Shown piece after piece: positions 38,678-48,624 of a stretch of DNA of 64,000 nucleotides (position 1 is the first letter of the stretch; the number at the start of each line of letters is the position of its first letter). The notes under the pieces were generated by a model. That model was given only the letters and a program-made list of their open reading frames with translations, was not told the origin of the DNA and did no database searches. The translations under genes were made by a program, and so were the position numbers. The stretch is from Sisyra terminalis (taxonomy: Eukaryota; Arthropoda; Insecta; Neuroptera; Sisyridae): contig OY292276.1 of assembly GCA_958496175.1 (NCBI GenBank), forward strand, positions 35,360,449-35,424,448. The letters are read 5' to 3'.

Positions 38678-38933
38678 GTATGTGTTACGGAAAATGTATT
38701 TACAACCCAAATACCAAAAATCAAACCATTTGCCTTTCCGTGTTATATGTATTAAAGAAAATATAAAATTCTTCAACTTTAGACCAGGGTTTCCCAAAAA
38801 AAAAAAAAAAATTGTTGTGGAACCTCTATTTTTTTTTTACGGATTATGGAAACATTGCAGTTCTTAAAGCTGTTGTAAACACCAGAAACAATAGAAATAC
38901 AATTATACCTTTGGCGACAAAAAATGACAATTG

Positions 38934-39075
38934 TTTTTTTTAATTGTTGTTTACCGTCGCTTTATAAGTAACCCTAGGATTAAAAGAAATCCGTAAATTG
39001 AGAAAAATTGAAAATTTGCTCAAAACGAGATTCGAACCCAGAGCCACTTGGATCACTCGGCCAGCAGTAAGCTTT
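38934..39075 (-). mobile_element. tRNA-derived SINE, copy B
   Basis: On the minus strand: ACTGCTGGCCGAGTGATC (A-box-like), then GGGTTCGAATCTC (B-box-like), separated by about 20 bp less than in copy A because of an internal deletion. Then the shared body: GAGCAAATTTTCAATTTTTC, ACGGATTTCTTTTAATCC and TTATAAAGCGACGGTAAAC. It ends in an A-rich tail. Confidence 0.8.
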
Positions 39076-39079
39076 TATT

Positions 39080-40639
39080 TATTGGAAATGTACAAGCAGT
39101 GTCGTACATTAGTAGTTGGATGCATTTTATGATAATATTGAAGTTAATCTTACGAATATTATAAAATAATGCCATGACTTTATTCGTGGAAGCCTTAAAA
39201 TTTTTCATGGGACCCCAGTGTTCCACTGAACACTTTGAGAAATACTCCACTAGACTAGACACTAACCAAATCAAGGTTAACAATATTAAATTTATAAATT
39301 ATTGAGGATAACGTTTTACTTTTAATAAAAATTTAAAAGTAAATAATTTCAAATCAGAATTATTTAAACGTGATATAAAATCACTGAAGCGTAATATTTA
39401 AATCCGTTTACACTAAGTATTTTATGATATTTTAATTAAGGATTAAGGCGGGTTTTCTCGGAAATAACTCAACCAAATAAACAGAGGCAAATTCATATTT
39501 TCTAAAAATTAATTCAAAATTATAAAATATGTGGTTGGCTTGATACTAATGATTTTCTTCGTTTTTTTTCCCCAGGGATTTACGGCAATTTTTTAGTAGT
39601 CGATATTGACAAAAAAGTGTGTGTCCACCACCGTAAATCACGAAAAACCCCAAAGAAAAACAATATAAAATGTAAAATGCCTTCTGAACCAGACACGATT
39701 TCTTTTCTCGTTTCATAAAACTTTTATATTTTGCAAACGTGTCGTGCTCGTATCTTATAATCATAATAGATTGTGTCACTTTTTCCTTTTGAAATTTTCC
39801 TTTTAAAAGCCATAAAAAAGAATAGTTTACGCCAAACAATTTTTCATCGTAGGTGAAAACTTGCTCTACATTACATTGTGAATTTTTGAAAATTTAATGT
39901 CTTTATAAAGTTTTCAGACGGTCGCTATATGTTTGTGTTCGTGATTGAAGGTCAATTAAGGTAAGCTTGAGTTGAAAAGCTCTTTACAAAAGATAAGAGT
40001 ATGGCAGTTCTCTTGTTTTGGAAAAAAAAAGTGTTTTACTTATACACTTTTTATGTAAATTTTGTTGTAATTTTCGTTTAAATGATAAAGTTAAAAGTTT
40101 TGAGTTGAATTTTCAACTCATGATTACTTACGGCTTAATATTAAATGAGATGAACAACAAAACTGCATAAAGCAAGTACTAAATTGAATGCTTTTGTTGT
40201 ATTTATTAAAGGCAACATTGGTGAGATCAAGTTTGCCATTTTGGTTAATTGTGTGTGTTCACCTTAAGATTTCGACAAATATATAAGATTCTAACGTTTG
40301 TGTACATTTTAATTTTTAACCCAAAATTAGGGTAAATATTGGTTTCAAGATGCTCTTATTCCAAATTTCCTGTTTTTTAAAAGTTTTGCCTGTCTGTCTG
40401 TATGTATGTTTTCTTATAATTAAAAAACTGATAAAACTAATTTTACTGCAGCTAGGTATAAAGCTATAAAACAATGTTCCAATCATTATAAGCTATATAT
40501 TATTACTTAATAGTAATGAGGGAAACCATTCCCTATGTAAAACTAAGGGATGAAAATAACATTTTAATCTACAGGGTCGTGTGATACAAAAGTTTTTAAG
40601 TAATATTTTATAAGTTTAGAAGAAATATCTACTGCAAAT
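39080..40639. other. Non-coding AT-rich stretch, nothing recognised
   Basis: Open frames at 39053-39283 and 39546-39839 (minus strand) match no family I know; no splice or promoter context supports them. Confidence 0.4.
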
Positions 40640-40790
40640 CATCATTCTGAAAGAAAAGCTCTGGAAAGGTGAAGAACATCCCGGTTAGCCAACCATAGTG
40701 GGTGGTTGGGTAAAAAGCACGTAAAGTCTCTTCTGCGCTGCGGTATCAAAATTTAAAATAACCATGATGATTGTCAATCTTCAACGTTGA
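40640..40790 (+). pseudogene. Decayed LINE ORF2 extreme C-terminus
   Basis: Plus-strand frames give KEKLWKGEEHPG and, after a shift, LFCAAVSKFKITMMIVNLQR followed by TGA at 40788-40790. This is the terminal LFRAAVxKxxIAMMIANL motif of insect LINE ORF2 proteins and is homologous to the minus-strand relic at 15185-15375. Only the ORF end survives and it is frameshifted. Confidence 0.65.
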
Positions 40791-40799
40791 AGTTGGATT

Positions 40800-41228
40800 A
40801 AAAAAGTTAAACATTGCCATCGTTGTAAATCTTAATTGAGTAGTAATAACATCATTGCTTTGTATATAAAGAGCTTAAACTCAAATTCCACAATGTTCTA
40901 TTTTTATTTTCTTTCAAATGAGGGCGTATAGAATCCAAAGAATTGCTTTTTTCATTTAATAACAAAATTTGAAGAATAATAAATATTAAAAAACTATTTT
41001 TTCAGGAACCAATTTTCCAGTAGACCTGTAAGAATGACGGATATTTTTGGAACACTTAGGAATAAACATTTCAGAAATACATTTCATTTAAAATATAAAA
41101 TAAAAATAAATTTATGCCCCAAGAATACATATTCTATCGGATAAATGCAACATTTAAATTCTGATTATGGCTATTCTTCATGTATGCGCGAAGCTAGTCT
41201 TTCGACTAGAGCGTATTAAAAATACATA
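40800..41228. other. Non-coding stretch
   Basis: No gene. A short perfect hairpin CTAGTC-TTTC-GACTAG lies near 41191-41206, just before the TA-flanked element. Confidence 0.5.
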
Positions 41229-42138
41229 GGGGAGACCGGGTATAAAAGTAACAATTTGTACTTTTACCTTAATTTCTGGCTGGGTGTTATTAATGCTATT
41301 AAATGAATATAACCACATATAAATTTAGTTTATGTTCTTCACAATAGTAACTTGATTTATTAAATTATGGTGTGTTTTATATAAATAACATAGAGTTAAA
41401 AAAAATTGTCAGTTGTTACTTTCAAAAAGTAAACAAAGACAGAAAGTAACAAGACAAAGGGGTTGCTAATGAAAACAAAAGTACAAGTTAAATCAACAAA
41501 CTATTTATTTAAGGACTTCATATTAATGATATAAACAAAATTCAGCATTTTAAAAACTAAAAAATATAAATTTTAAGGAAATGAATTAATAGAATTCCGC
41601 GACAACGCATAAGAACTATTGCATGAAGAACTACCGATACGGAAATGTATCGAAAACCATTCTATTGAAGTAGATATCCACAAAAATATGATATTATTAA
41701 TAAAATCATTACGAGGACAAAAGTAACATACTACTTTTGTACCCCATGGGGGCTATGTTACTTTGGTACCCATTCTCATTTTTAATAAAACGTGTAACTT
41801 AACCTTAAAACGGAATGCGCTAGACAAAAATGAATTTAAACAGTGTACAATTTATCTAATCAAGAATGGATATGCAAACATTCGGATTGCTATGATCATT
41901 TTACGACTATGTAAACAATAAATAAGAAAACGTCGAAAAACTTACTTTTGGCTCGTTAAAATACATAACGTCCTATTATATAACCTAACAAGGCACTGCG
42001 CACGCGTCGAATTAATGCGATTGAGGGGGGTGCTTTAGGCTATCACCTGATGGCAGCAAAACGATGTTTGCCCATTGGATAAACCTAGAAAGCATTTGTT
42101 ACTTTCGACTCGCCGTTACTTTTGTACCCAGTCTCCCG
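41229..42138. mobile_element. 910-bp non-autonomous DNA transposon with TA target duplication
   Basis: The left terminus GGGGAGACCGGGTATAAAAG (then TAAC) is matched by the reverse complement of the right terminus CGGGAGACTGGGTACAAAAG (then TAAC). TA dinucleotides flank both ends (41227-41228 and 42139-42140). The terminal word AAAGTAAC/GTTACTTT recurs inside in both orientations (around 41417, 41449, 41719 and 41756). Another inner dyad, ACAAAAGTAAC...ACTTTTGTACC, sits near 41717-41745. No transposase ORF was found. A TA target fits Tc1/mariner-like transposases among others, so the superfamily is left open. Confidence 0.7.
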
Positions 42139-42334
42139 TATTCTGAGAAATATATCAGCAAAGGGTAGTAACGTTCATAAGTGAGCATAAAGTTTTTCAG
42201 CTACCACAAGTAATTCAAATTACGTCTTCAAAATTACGTTTACTAGGATATTTGTCGGAAGAAAATTATCCAAATTCTCAAATACCTCAGCAAACAGAAA
42301 TAAAAAAAAAAAAAAATATGTATAAGTAATACGT

Positions 42335-42375
42335 CTTTCACGCAGACGAAATCGAAGGTATTATAAAATAGTGTA
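42335..42375 (+). mobile_element. Helitron 3'-end remnant
   Basis: CACGCAGACGAAATCGAAGG matches the hairpin-containing 3' terminus of the Helitron at 30665 (ACGCAGACGAAGTCGTGGG) in the opposite orientation. The CTAG end itself is not preserved. Confidence 0.4.
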
Positions 42376-42626
42376 TAATAGAAGCTAATCTATAATAGAG
42401 ATTAATATTATGAAACTATAATGGTAGCTATACCAAATTTGGTAGTTTCTAGATTTGAATATAGTGACAAGTAAACATAATTTATTTCTTTATTTACGGA
42501 TTTTTAATTAATGAAGTATAATTTATATCGTAAGACATAATTTTTATTTTCCACAACACATTTCAATAACGCCTAGCTTTCAACGGTAGGTAGTATTTTG
42601 CTTCGTAAATGTAAAACTTAGATTTT

Positions 42627-42695
42627 GATTGACTCTAGAGTTCCTTTAAGCCTTAATAGTTCTAAAGTAACGGTAGATTACCGTTAAAAATATTG
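42627..42695 (+). mobile_element. tRNA-derived SINE, copy D (body tail only)
   Basis: GACTCTAGAGTTCCTTTAAG, CCTTAATAGTTCTAAAGTAA and CGGTAGATTACCGTTAAAA correspond in order to the body of copy C (CTGGAGTCGCTAAAAGACC, TAGTAGTTATAAAGCGAC, GGTAAATAACAATTTAAAA). Head and 5' body are missing. Confidence 0.6.
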
Positions 42696-42806
42696 TAGAC
42701 TGCAGTTATTAATAAAATTTGTAGTTAGATAAAATAAAAATAATTAATAACCAATGAAATTAATATTATTTTTTGTCCACAAATTGTTCTTTATGATTTA
42801 CTGAAA

Positions 42807-43391
42807 ATGTTAAAATTAATTTTCATACTGCACAGTTCTGGTAACCTAGAGCACAACATTGAGCACCGTACTGCTGCTGCTTGGCTCAAGTGGCGAGAGG
42901 TGACTGGAGTAACTTGCGACAAAAGGATGCCTGTAAAAATGAAGGGATTGGTGTATAAAACCATGATAAGACCAGTCCTTTTATATGGCGGTGAGACCTG
43001 GCCAACAACTCAAAAACATGTACGAACCATGCAGACGGCGGAGATGAAGATGCTCAGATGGATGTGCGGCGTCACAAGGCTGGATAAGATCCGCAACGAG
43101 TATGTGCGAGGAAGCCTAGGAGTACGTGACGTCGCAGATAAGCTTCAAGGGGATAGGCTGAGATGGTTCGGACATGTAAAAAGAAGACCTCCAGAATACA
43201 TTGGAAATGTGGCACTACATATGTCTGTCCCGGGCAGTAGACCTAGGGGCAGACCCAAGACAAGGTGGAAAGATGTGGTACAGAAGGACATGCGGTCGTG
43301 CGGGGTCTCCGAGGATGAGGTCCATGACAGGATGGTGTGGCGAGGCAGAACCAGAAAACCCGACCCCACAATCATATGGGAACAGGTGTAG
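42807..43391 (+). pseudogene. RTE-like reverse transcriptase, C-terminal fragment (about 188 codons)
   Basis: The frame is open for 194 codons, but the apparent ATG at 42807 and the first six codons lie in host target sequence. The element's own frame starts near HSSGNLEHN. Recognisable in order: HRTAAAWLKWREVTGVTCDK, VYKTMIRPVLLYGGETW, MKMLRWMCGVTRLDKIRN, GDRLRWFGHVKRR and RPRGRPKTRWKDVVQKDM. This is the thumb and C-terminal part found in RTE-type endonuclease/reverse-transcriptase proteins. The endonuclease and the catalytic RT palm are absent, so it cannot be active. No stops or frameshifts are present in what remains. Confidence 0.85.
42809..42825 (+). repeat. 17-bp target-site duplication, left
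   Basis: GTTAAAATTAATTTTCA, repeated exactly at 43401-43417; it brackets the RTE insertion. Confidence 0.9.
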
Positions 43392-43400
43392 GAGGAGAGA
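42826..43400 (+). mobile_element. 5'-truncated RTE-like LINE insertion (575 bp)
   Basis: The insert lies between perfect 17-bp direct repeats, as produced by target-primed reverse transcription. It consists of the 3' end of a LINE ORF and only about 9 bp after the stop (GAGGAGAGA). A very short 3' UTR is usual for RTE-clade elements. GC content is clearly higher than in the flanks, which also marks it as an insertion. The uninterrupted frame and perfect duplication indicate a recent event. Confidence 0.85.
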
Positions 43401-43417
43401 GTTAAAATTAATTTTCA
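43401..43417 (+). repeat. 17-bp target-site duplication, right
   Basis: GTTAAAATTAATTTTCA, identical to 42809-42825. Confidence 0.9.
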
Positions 43418-46400
43418 AGCAAAAGTAAAACGAGTTTGTTCAAAATTCAGTTCTTCGATTTCTTTTCTACAGAATCTGCTTCTTGGAATTTGGCGCCGTA
43501 ATTTTAATATCAAGCAAAATATTTGCTCAATGTAGGTTGATTAAAAATGGTTATATTAATTTTGTAAGCTTTATTTATTTGCAAACTGGAACAATTTGCT
43601 TTCGTATTGGAGCTAATTTCAAGCCGAGTTGATTCAATGAATAATTTAATTATAATGTAAATTATGTAGAGTTGGAATTCGTTTTTGTCGTTGAAAGACT
43701 AATGAGAGTTGAAAATAAAATCAAATTAATTATTTTAGGTTCCATTTTCCTCGCATGATACGAAAACTTGAACAATGAAAAAAATCTTTAAAATGAATCA
43801 AATTAGTAAAAAAATATATGATGAATTCTAGAAAATAAGATTTTTTCGATGGATTTGAACAATATATAAAGTATATTGTAGTTTAATTTATGAAACATAA
43901 TTTACAAAAGTAAACTTTAAACATAAATTTGAACACAAGTTCAAACAATATGTATTTAAGATGTAGGTATTGCTCACATACGTATTTTGATTGTAAATCT
44001 TGCCGTCACGGTGTTAAAAATAGAACGTTTGATACGGTGATATATATCTAGTTCAATATTTGAAAAAAATGTTTAAAATTCTGAAATGTTTAAATGTTTA
44101 TAAATATTGTTTTAATGGACTTAGTTTAAGTTGAAATGCATCTACTTTTATTGTTACTATAACTTTCATTGCTTAAATTTATATGAAATAACAGTTTAAT
44201 TGAATATTCCTATCACAATCTCCGAAATGAAATATCTACCATGTATGCACACTCACTACAAATATGAGAAAAAGACACGAAGCGAGTGTGCTTTATAACT
44301 GTTGTGTAAGATATAAATGATGCAAAACTAAACCATGCACAAAAATACCCTATAATAACAGATATTTGATTGAATTGCTAAATTAATGATGTATTTTTTG
44401 ATGAATCACCTCATTGTGCGGAATACATCCAATTTTTGTTACTGTTATGATTTTATTCAGGCCTAAATATTTGAGGGAGGAATACTTAAAATACGGATTT
44501 ACTGTCTTTTATATTTATAGAGATATTTAAATTACTAAAGATGTAGACTAGATACATACTAAAACTATTTGTATTTTTTAAACCTTTAGAGTAAATTGCT
44601 AAAACCCATTCGGTTTTGAGCCACGAAAGCAGTTATTGAGCTTTTCCATAAATTATATAGTTACATTTCGTTTAAAATTTTCTCATCAAATAAAATGCTA
44701 ATACTCTCTTAAATATAAATCATCTCCAATTTGAATATTTTGATTTGCCTTCCCATTTACTTTCATCGTTATCTATTTGCGAAAGTAATTTTATTTAAGA
44801 TACGCGCTCGATTATTTCTTATTTCCTTGCGCCACCCCAAAAGCACCGCTTTGACTTCAATTCATTCCAAGCTATACGTATCTCTTCACTCTCGACTCGT
44901 TCGATTTATGTTGGCTTGGTTCACTTGATTCCCTGAATTTTATTTTTCAAACTCCAACTCAAATCCAAATAATAACCCGGAATAATCTGCAAAAAGTAAC
45001 TTCTAACTAGAGTACACCAAAAAATTCACCGCTTAAAAGCTTATCGCCTCCAAGAAACTAGAGATGAAGTTAAATTCGTTTCAGATGCTTTAAAATAAAA
45101 TCTAAAAATCAAAATCGTCAAATAAAAAATTTAAAAGAAAGAAGTTGGTGAGTATTGAAACAAAATTTATTTATTTAAGATAGCAATTTTCGTCATTTCG
45201 AAGCGTTCGATCTTTGATTTTAGTTTGTAAAAGTTTTCGTCAAGTCAAGCGATCGCAAGCTTTGGCAAGCAAAAGTTCACGAGAAAATTTATCCGAGTTT
45301 TGTTATAGTTTTTCGTTTGGAAATCTTCGCGTCACAAACTTTACATAAATTTCGGTGTCACGTCTTCGAAATAAATTCTATTACAACAAAAAGCGAAACA
45401 ATTATATAAATCGAAAGGAACGCTCGAAGGAAATGCGTTTGTCGCATGAATTTTCATGTAATTAATTTCACTGAGTGTCTGATAAGGAAAATATTATTTA
45501 TTCGTAAGGGCTATTAGAAGTACAATGTTATATATTACTATTGTAATTTTAATTAAAAACAACAATATGAATATATTTGAGGAAAATAAAAGCCGTTGGG
45601 TTATTGATCTTTTTGAGACGGTAATGAGGCCAGTGGTAGAGCATAGTTTATTCTCGCATTGATCTAAAATACGGCTAATAATAACCTACTTTTTCTAATT
45701 CCATTCTTTGTATATTTATTTAGTTTTACCACTAAAACTTAATTCAACATAGTAAAAAAAAACTTTGATCAATTTTTTACATTTTTACAAGTAGAAATAA
45801 ACCTTTGGCAACGTTAAAATATAAAATAAAATAATTTTAATTTAAATAAGCGTAAATGTAAGTAATTTTAGTAGTAGTTATAATTTTTTTGGTTATTACA
45901 GTTCATGAAAAAGGAAAAAAAATCAATGAAGACAAAAGTTGGGCATTTTACGTTTCCATTGTTGTAAGTACAAGTTTTTGCCATACTTTACATTCTCAAG
46001 GAAACATTTTTATTTTTATTGCTGTTGAAAAGAAATGTAATAATTTTACTTTAATTCTTTCATGATAATGAGAATGCAACCCACAGTCATTCAAACTTTT
46101 GAAGTAAAAACTGATAAACTAGTTTTCGGAAATATTTTCGTGTCTTTATTAAAATTTTGACACCAATTAACAGTAATAGTATTTTTGACAATCAAATTCC
46201 TATGCTTCCTATAATTTTTCGGACAGTTTAATGCAATGGCTGCCATTTAAACTCGATACTTCCTGAACTCGTCTATAATTTTTATGTGTCTGTCTCTCTT
46301 TATCTCTTTCATGTAGTAAATACGCAGTAGCTACTGAAAGTTACTTGCTAGAAGACGAATACCTCATACTCTGTACAAGTACAGTTTCGAATAACCCCTA

Positions 46401-48313
46401 ATGATAACCGATTTGCCCTTTTACGGGGCATGCGATATTTGTTGGAAAACACTTGTTTAATATATCGCTATCAAAAGTAACGATTTGACTTAAATATTTT
46501 TCTAGTTCTTCTAGGTTAACAAACACAATAAACAAACAAATACATTGTAAAGTTGTACAGTAAAACCTACAAAACTGGGATTTTAAGAGGCCAAAAATTT
46601 TTATCACCTATACTTTTGATTTACTCAATTTCCCAAAAAAAAAAATACGGGAGAAAATGGAATGTTTGTAAACAGACGTATCATAACCAAAGAGATGAAT
46701 TATGGAGGACTCAAATTTAACTCCGTAGGTTATCGTCGGTCCTACTCTCATTTAACTTCAACGATATGTAAACAATTTTTAAAGAATATTTTTAAAAATG
46801 TCAAAATTTCATAATTTGATTTTTGAAAAACATTTTAACGACTGAACTATTTAACACAAAAATAAAGAGGTTTTGAAGAGACTCAAATAAAAAAATACCT
46901 TTCATGGTACAGAAAATCATTATTTTCTTCTTTTCAATTTCTGAAATATAAATCGTAGCAACAGAAAAAAGGAAAAAATTTTTTGAAATTAAAGAACCTT
47001 TACGTATTTCATTCCGAGCATTTGCGTGAAATTCAAGGCTTTTTCGCATCGTTATAATAACGATCCATGGTTGATACATCGTTTGAATCTATTTATAAAC
47101 TTCAAATAAAATCATTAAAATTTCCTCGTGAAAAATTGATTTTATTTTTCTCTGATTTAAACAGAATGTTTCAATTTTTCAAAATTATTAGGAAAATCGA
47201 GCTGATTGTTTACAAGATTTATTCCATGTAAATCGCAGTCATGAGAACAATCTTTCATCATTCGGAAAACTCGCTTGTCAAACAAGTTCCATTGAGAAAA
47301 GATATGCACAAGTCCATTAATCATCTCTCGACTTGCGTTTAATCGCGGCTATAAAACACGAAATTATTAAGTATTTATTTATTTATCGATATATAAAATA
47401 TAAGTAAATAGAGCGACCAAGAGAAATAAAAGTGTGAAAAATGTTAGCCAACAATTTCCAATAAAACTATTTTTAAAAATACGAATAAAACTTTTATGAT
47501 TGTGTTTTACTTTACTCATAACAGTTTTGGGAAAATTGCTCGTTACTATTATTATAACATTTTTTATTTTGTTTTTCATAATGTAACTATTTAATATTTG
47601 GGGAAGAAAACTTATTGATATTCAACGTTACATAGGAGAAAAATTAAATCCATTAGTGTCTCGTGCACTAAATTATGAAATCCCAAGTTGTAATGTTATT
47701 AGTATTCAGGGCACTTCAGAGCTAGATTTACTTGTTCTTTAGTTGCAAACGATAATGTGCAGGAGTCAATGTAAAATTCAAAAGTAACTTCAACCGCATT
47801 GAGACCCTGAATTTAAACGATTTATACTAAATTTAAAACGTATTCAGAAACTTCATTTTATTAGGAGTACTGGAAAGTATTGTCGTTTTTTCAATATACT
47901 ATTAAAACAAAAAATTTTGTTACAACTATTGTTTTTAAATCAATGATATAATCAGCCTCGATAGTATCAACGTTTTGACATCTACTGTGCAAATTTTTAT
48001 TACCATATTAGTAAAAACCAATTAAACTATTAAGGATAATATCAAAAAATTACATTTTGAACCTCACTTAAGCTTTCAATTTTTTACCACTAAATGTAGT
48101 AACGTAAATGTGGTAACGAATGAAAAAAATAGAAATCCGATGAAATAACTTAGGACGATTATAGTGGGTACGGCAATATCACCTCCCCTTTAATTTATTA
48201 GTTTTTTCTAGGGCTTTTCTTCTTCAGAGGGGTCTTGCATTACCGTGTTGAAGCATAGAATTTCATCTGTTAACAGTTTTTGGACACTTTTGGGTATTTG
48301 GCCGATCGATTAA
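43418..48313. other. Non-coding AT-rich stretch, nothing recognised
   Basis: Nearly 5 kb without a recognisable gene, RNA or element terminus. Open frames at 46398-46607, 46801-47079 and 47379-47579 (minus strand) are AT-rich and match nothing I know. A patch around 45228-45330 has repeated CAAG/CGCAAG words without longer structure. Confidence 0.4.
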
Positions 48314-48327
48314 GATTAATTAGAATT
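48314..48327 (+). repeat. 14-bp target-site duplication of the Penelope element, left
   Basis: GATTAATTAGAATT, repeated exactly at 51481-51494. The final GAATT also matches sequence next to the internal pLTR boundary at 50931, so the last few bases could belong to the element. Confidence 0.8.
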
Positions 48328-48624
48328 TTAGATTTAAGGCTTTCACGGTCGGTGTTATTCAAATAATAACTCTTTATTGAAAAAGTTGTGGCTTTCGGAT
48401 CCAAAGCCGTGTTAAAAGATTGACTATGTCGCCAACGTTTCGCAACCTCTCCGGGTCGCATCTTCAGGGCGTAATTGCTCCGAAACTAATCGCAAGATGG
48501 TCCTCAAGTCGTCTTATATACCATCCATTGTGGGTGGAAAATATAGTTTAAAGCAGAATAGCAGGTCAACCAATAAGAGAAGAAATGGGATAATCCTTCT
48601 CTTTTTAGTTGAAGAGCTATTCAA
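48328..48624 (-). repeat. Downstream pLTR (direct)
   Basis: Repeats 50931-51225 with no difference that I could see. It contains the TATA box, the hammerhead and a truncated copy of the ORF start: the frame from 48461 begins MRPGEVAKRWRHSQSF as in the main ORF, then runs out of the element to a stop at 48270. The ORF stop of the main gene directly abuts its start. Confidence 0.9.
48428..48472 (-). ncRNA. Hammerhead ribozyme in downstream pLTR
   Basis: Same sequence and fold as at 51036-51080: core CUGAAGA, stem II GCGACC/GGUUGC with loop CGGAGA, GAAAC, then GUU and stem I CGCC/GGCG. Confidence 0.75.

Noticed and set aside
45628..45660. CCAGTGGTAGAGCAT resembling a tRNA A box
   Set aside because: No B box or stem pairing follows.
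48270..48461. 63-codon ORF starting MRPGEVAKRW
   Set aside because: It is the ORF start repeated in the downstream Penelope pLTR, running into flanking DNA to a stop; not a separate gene.
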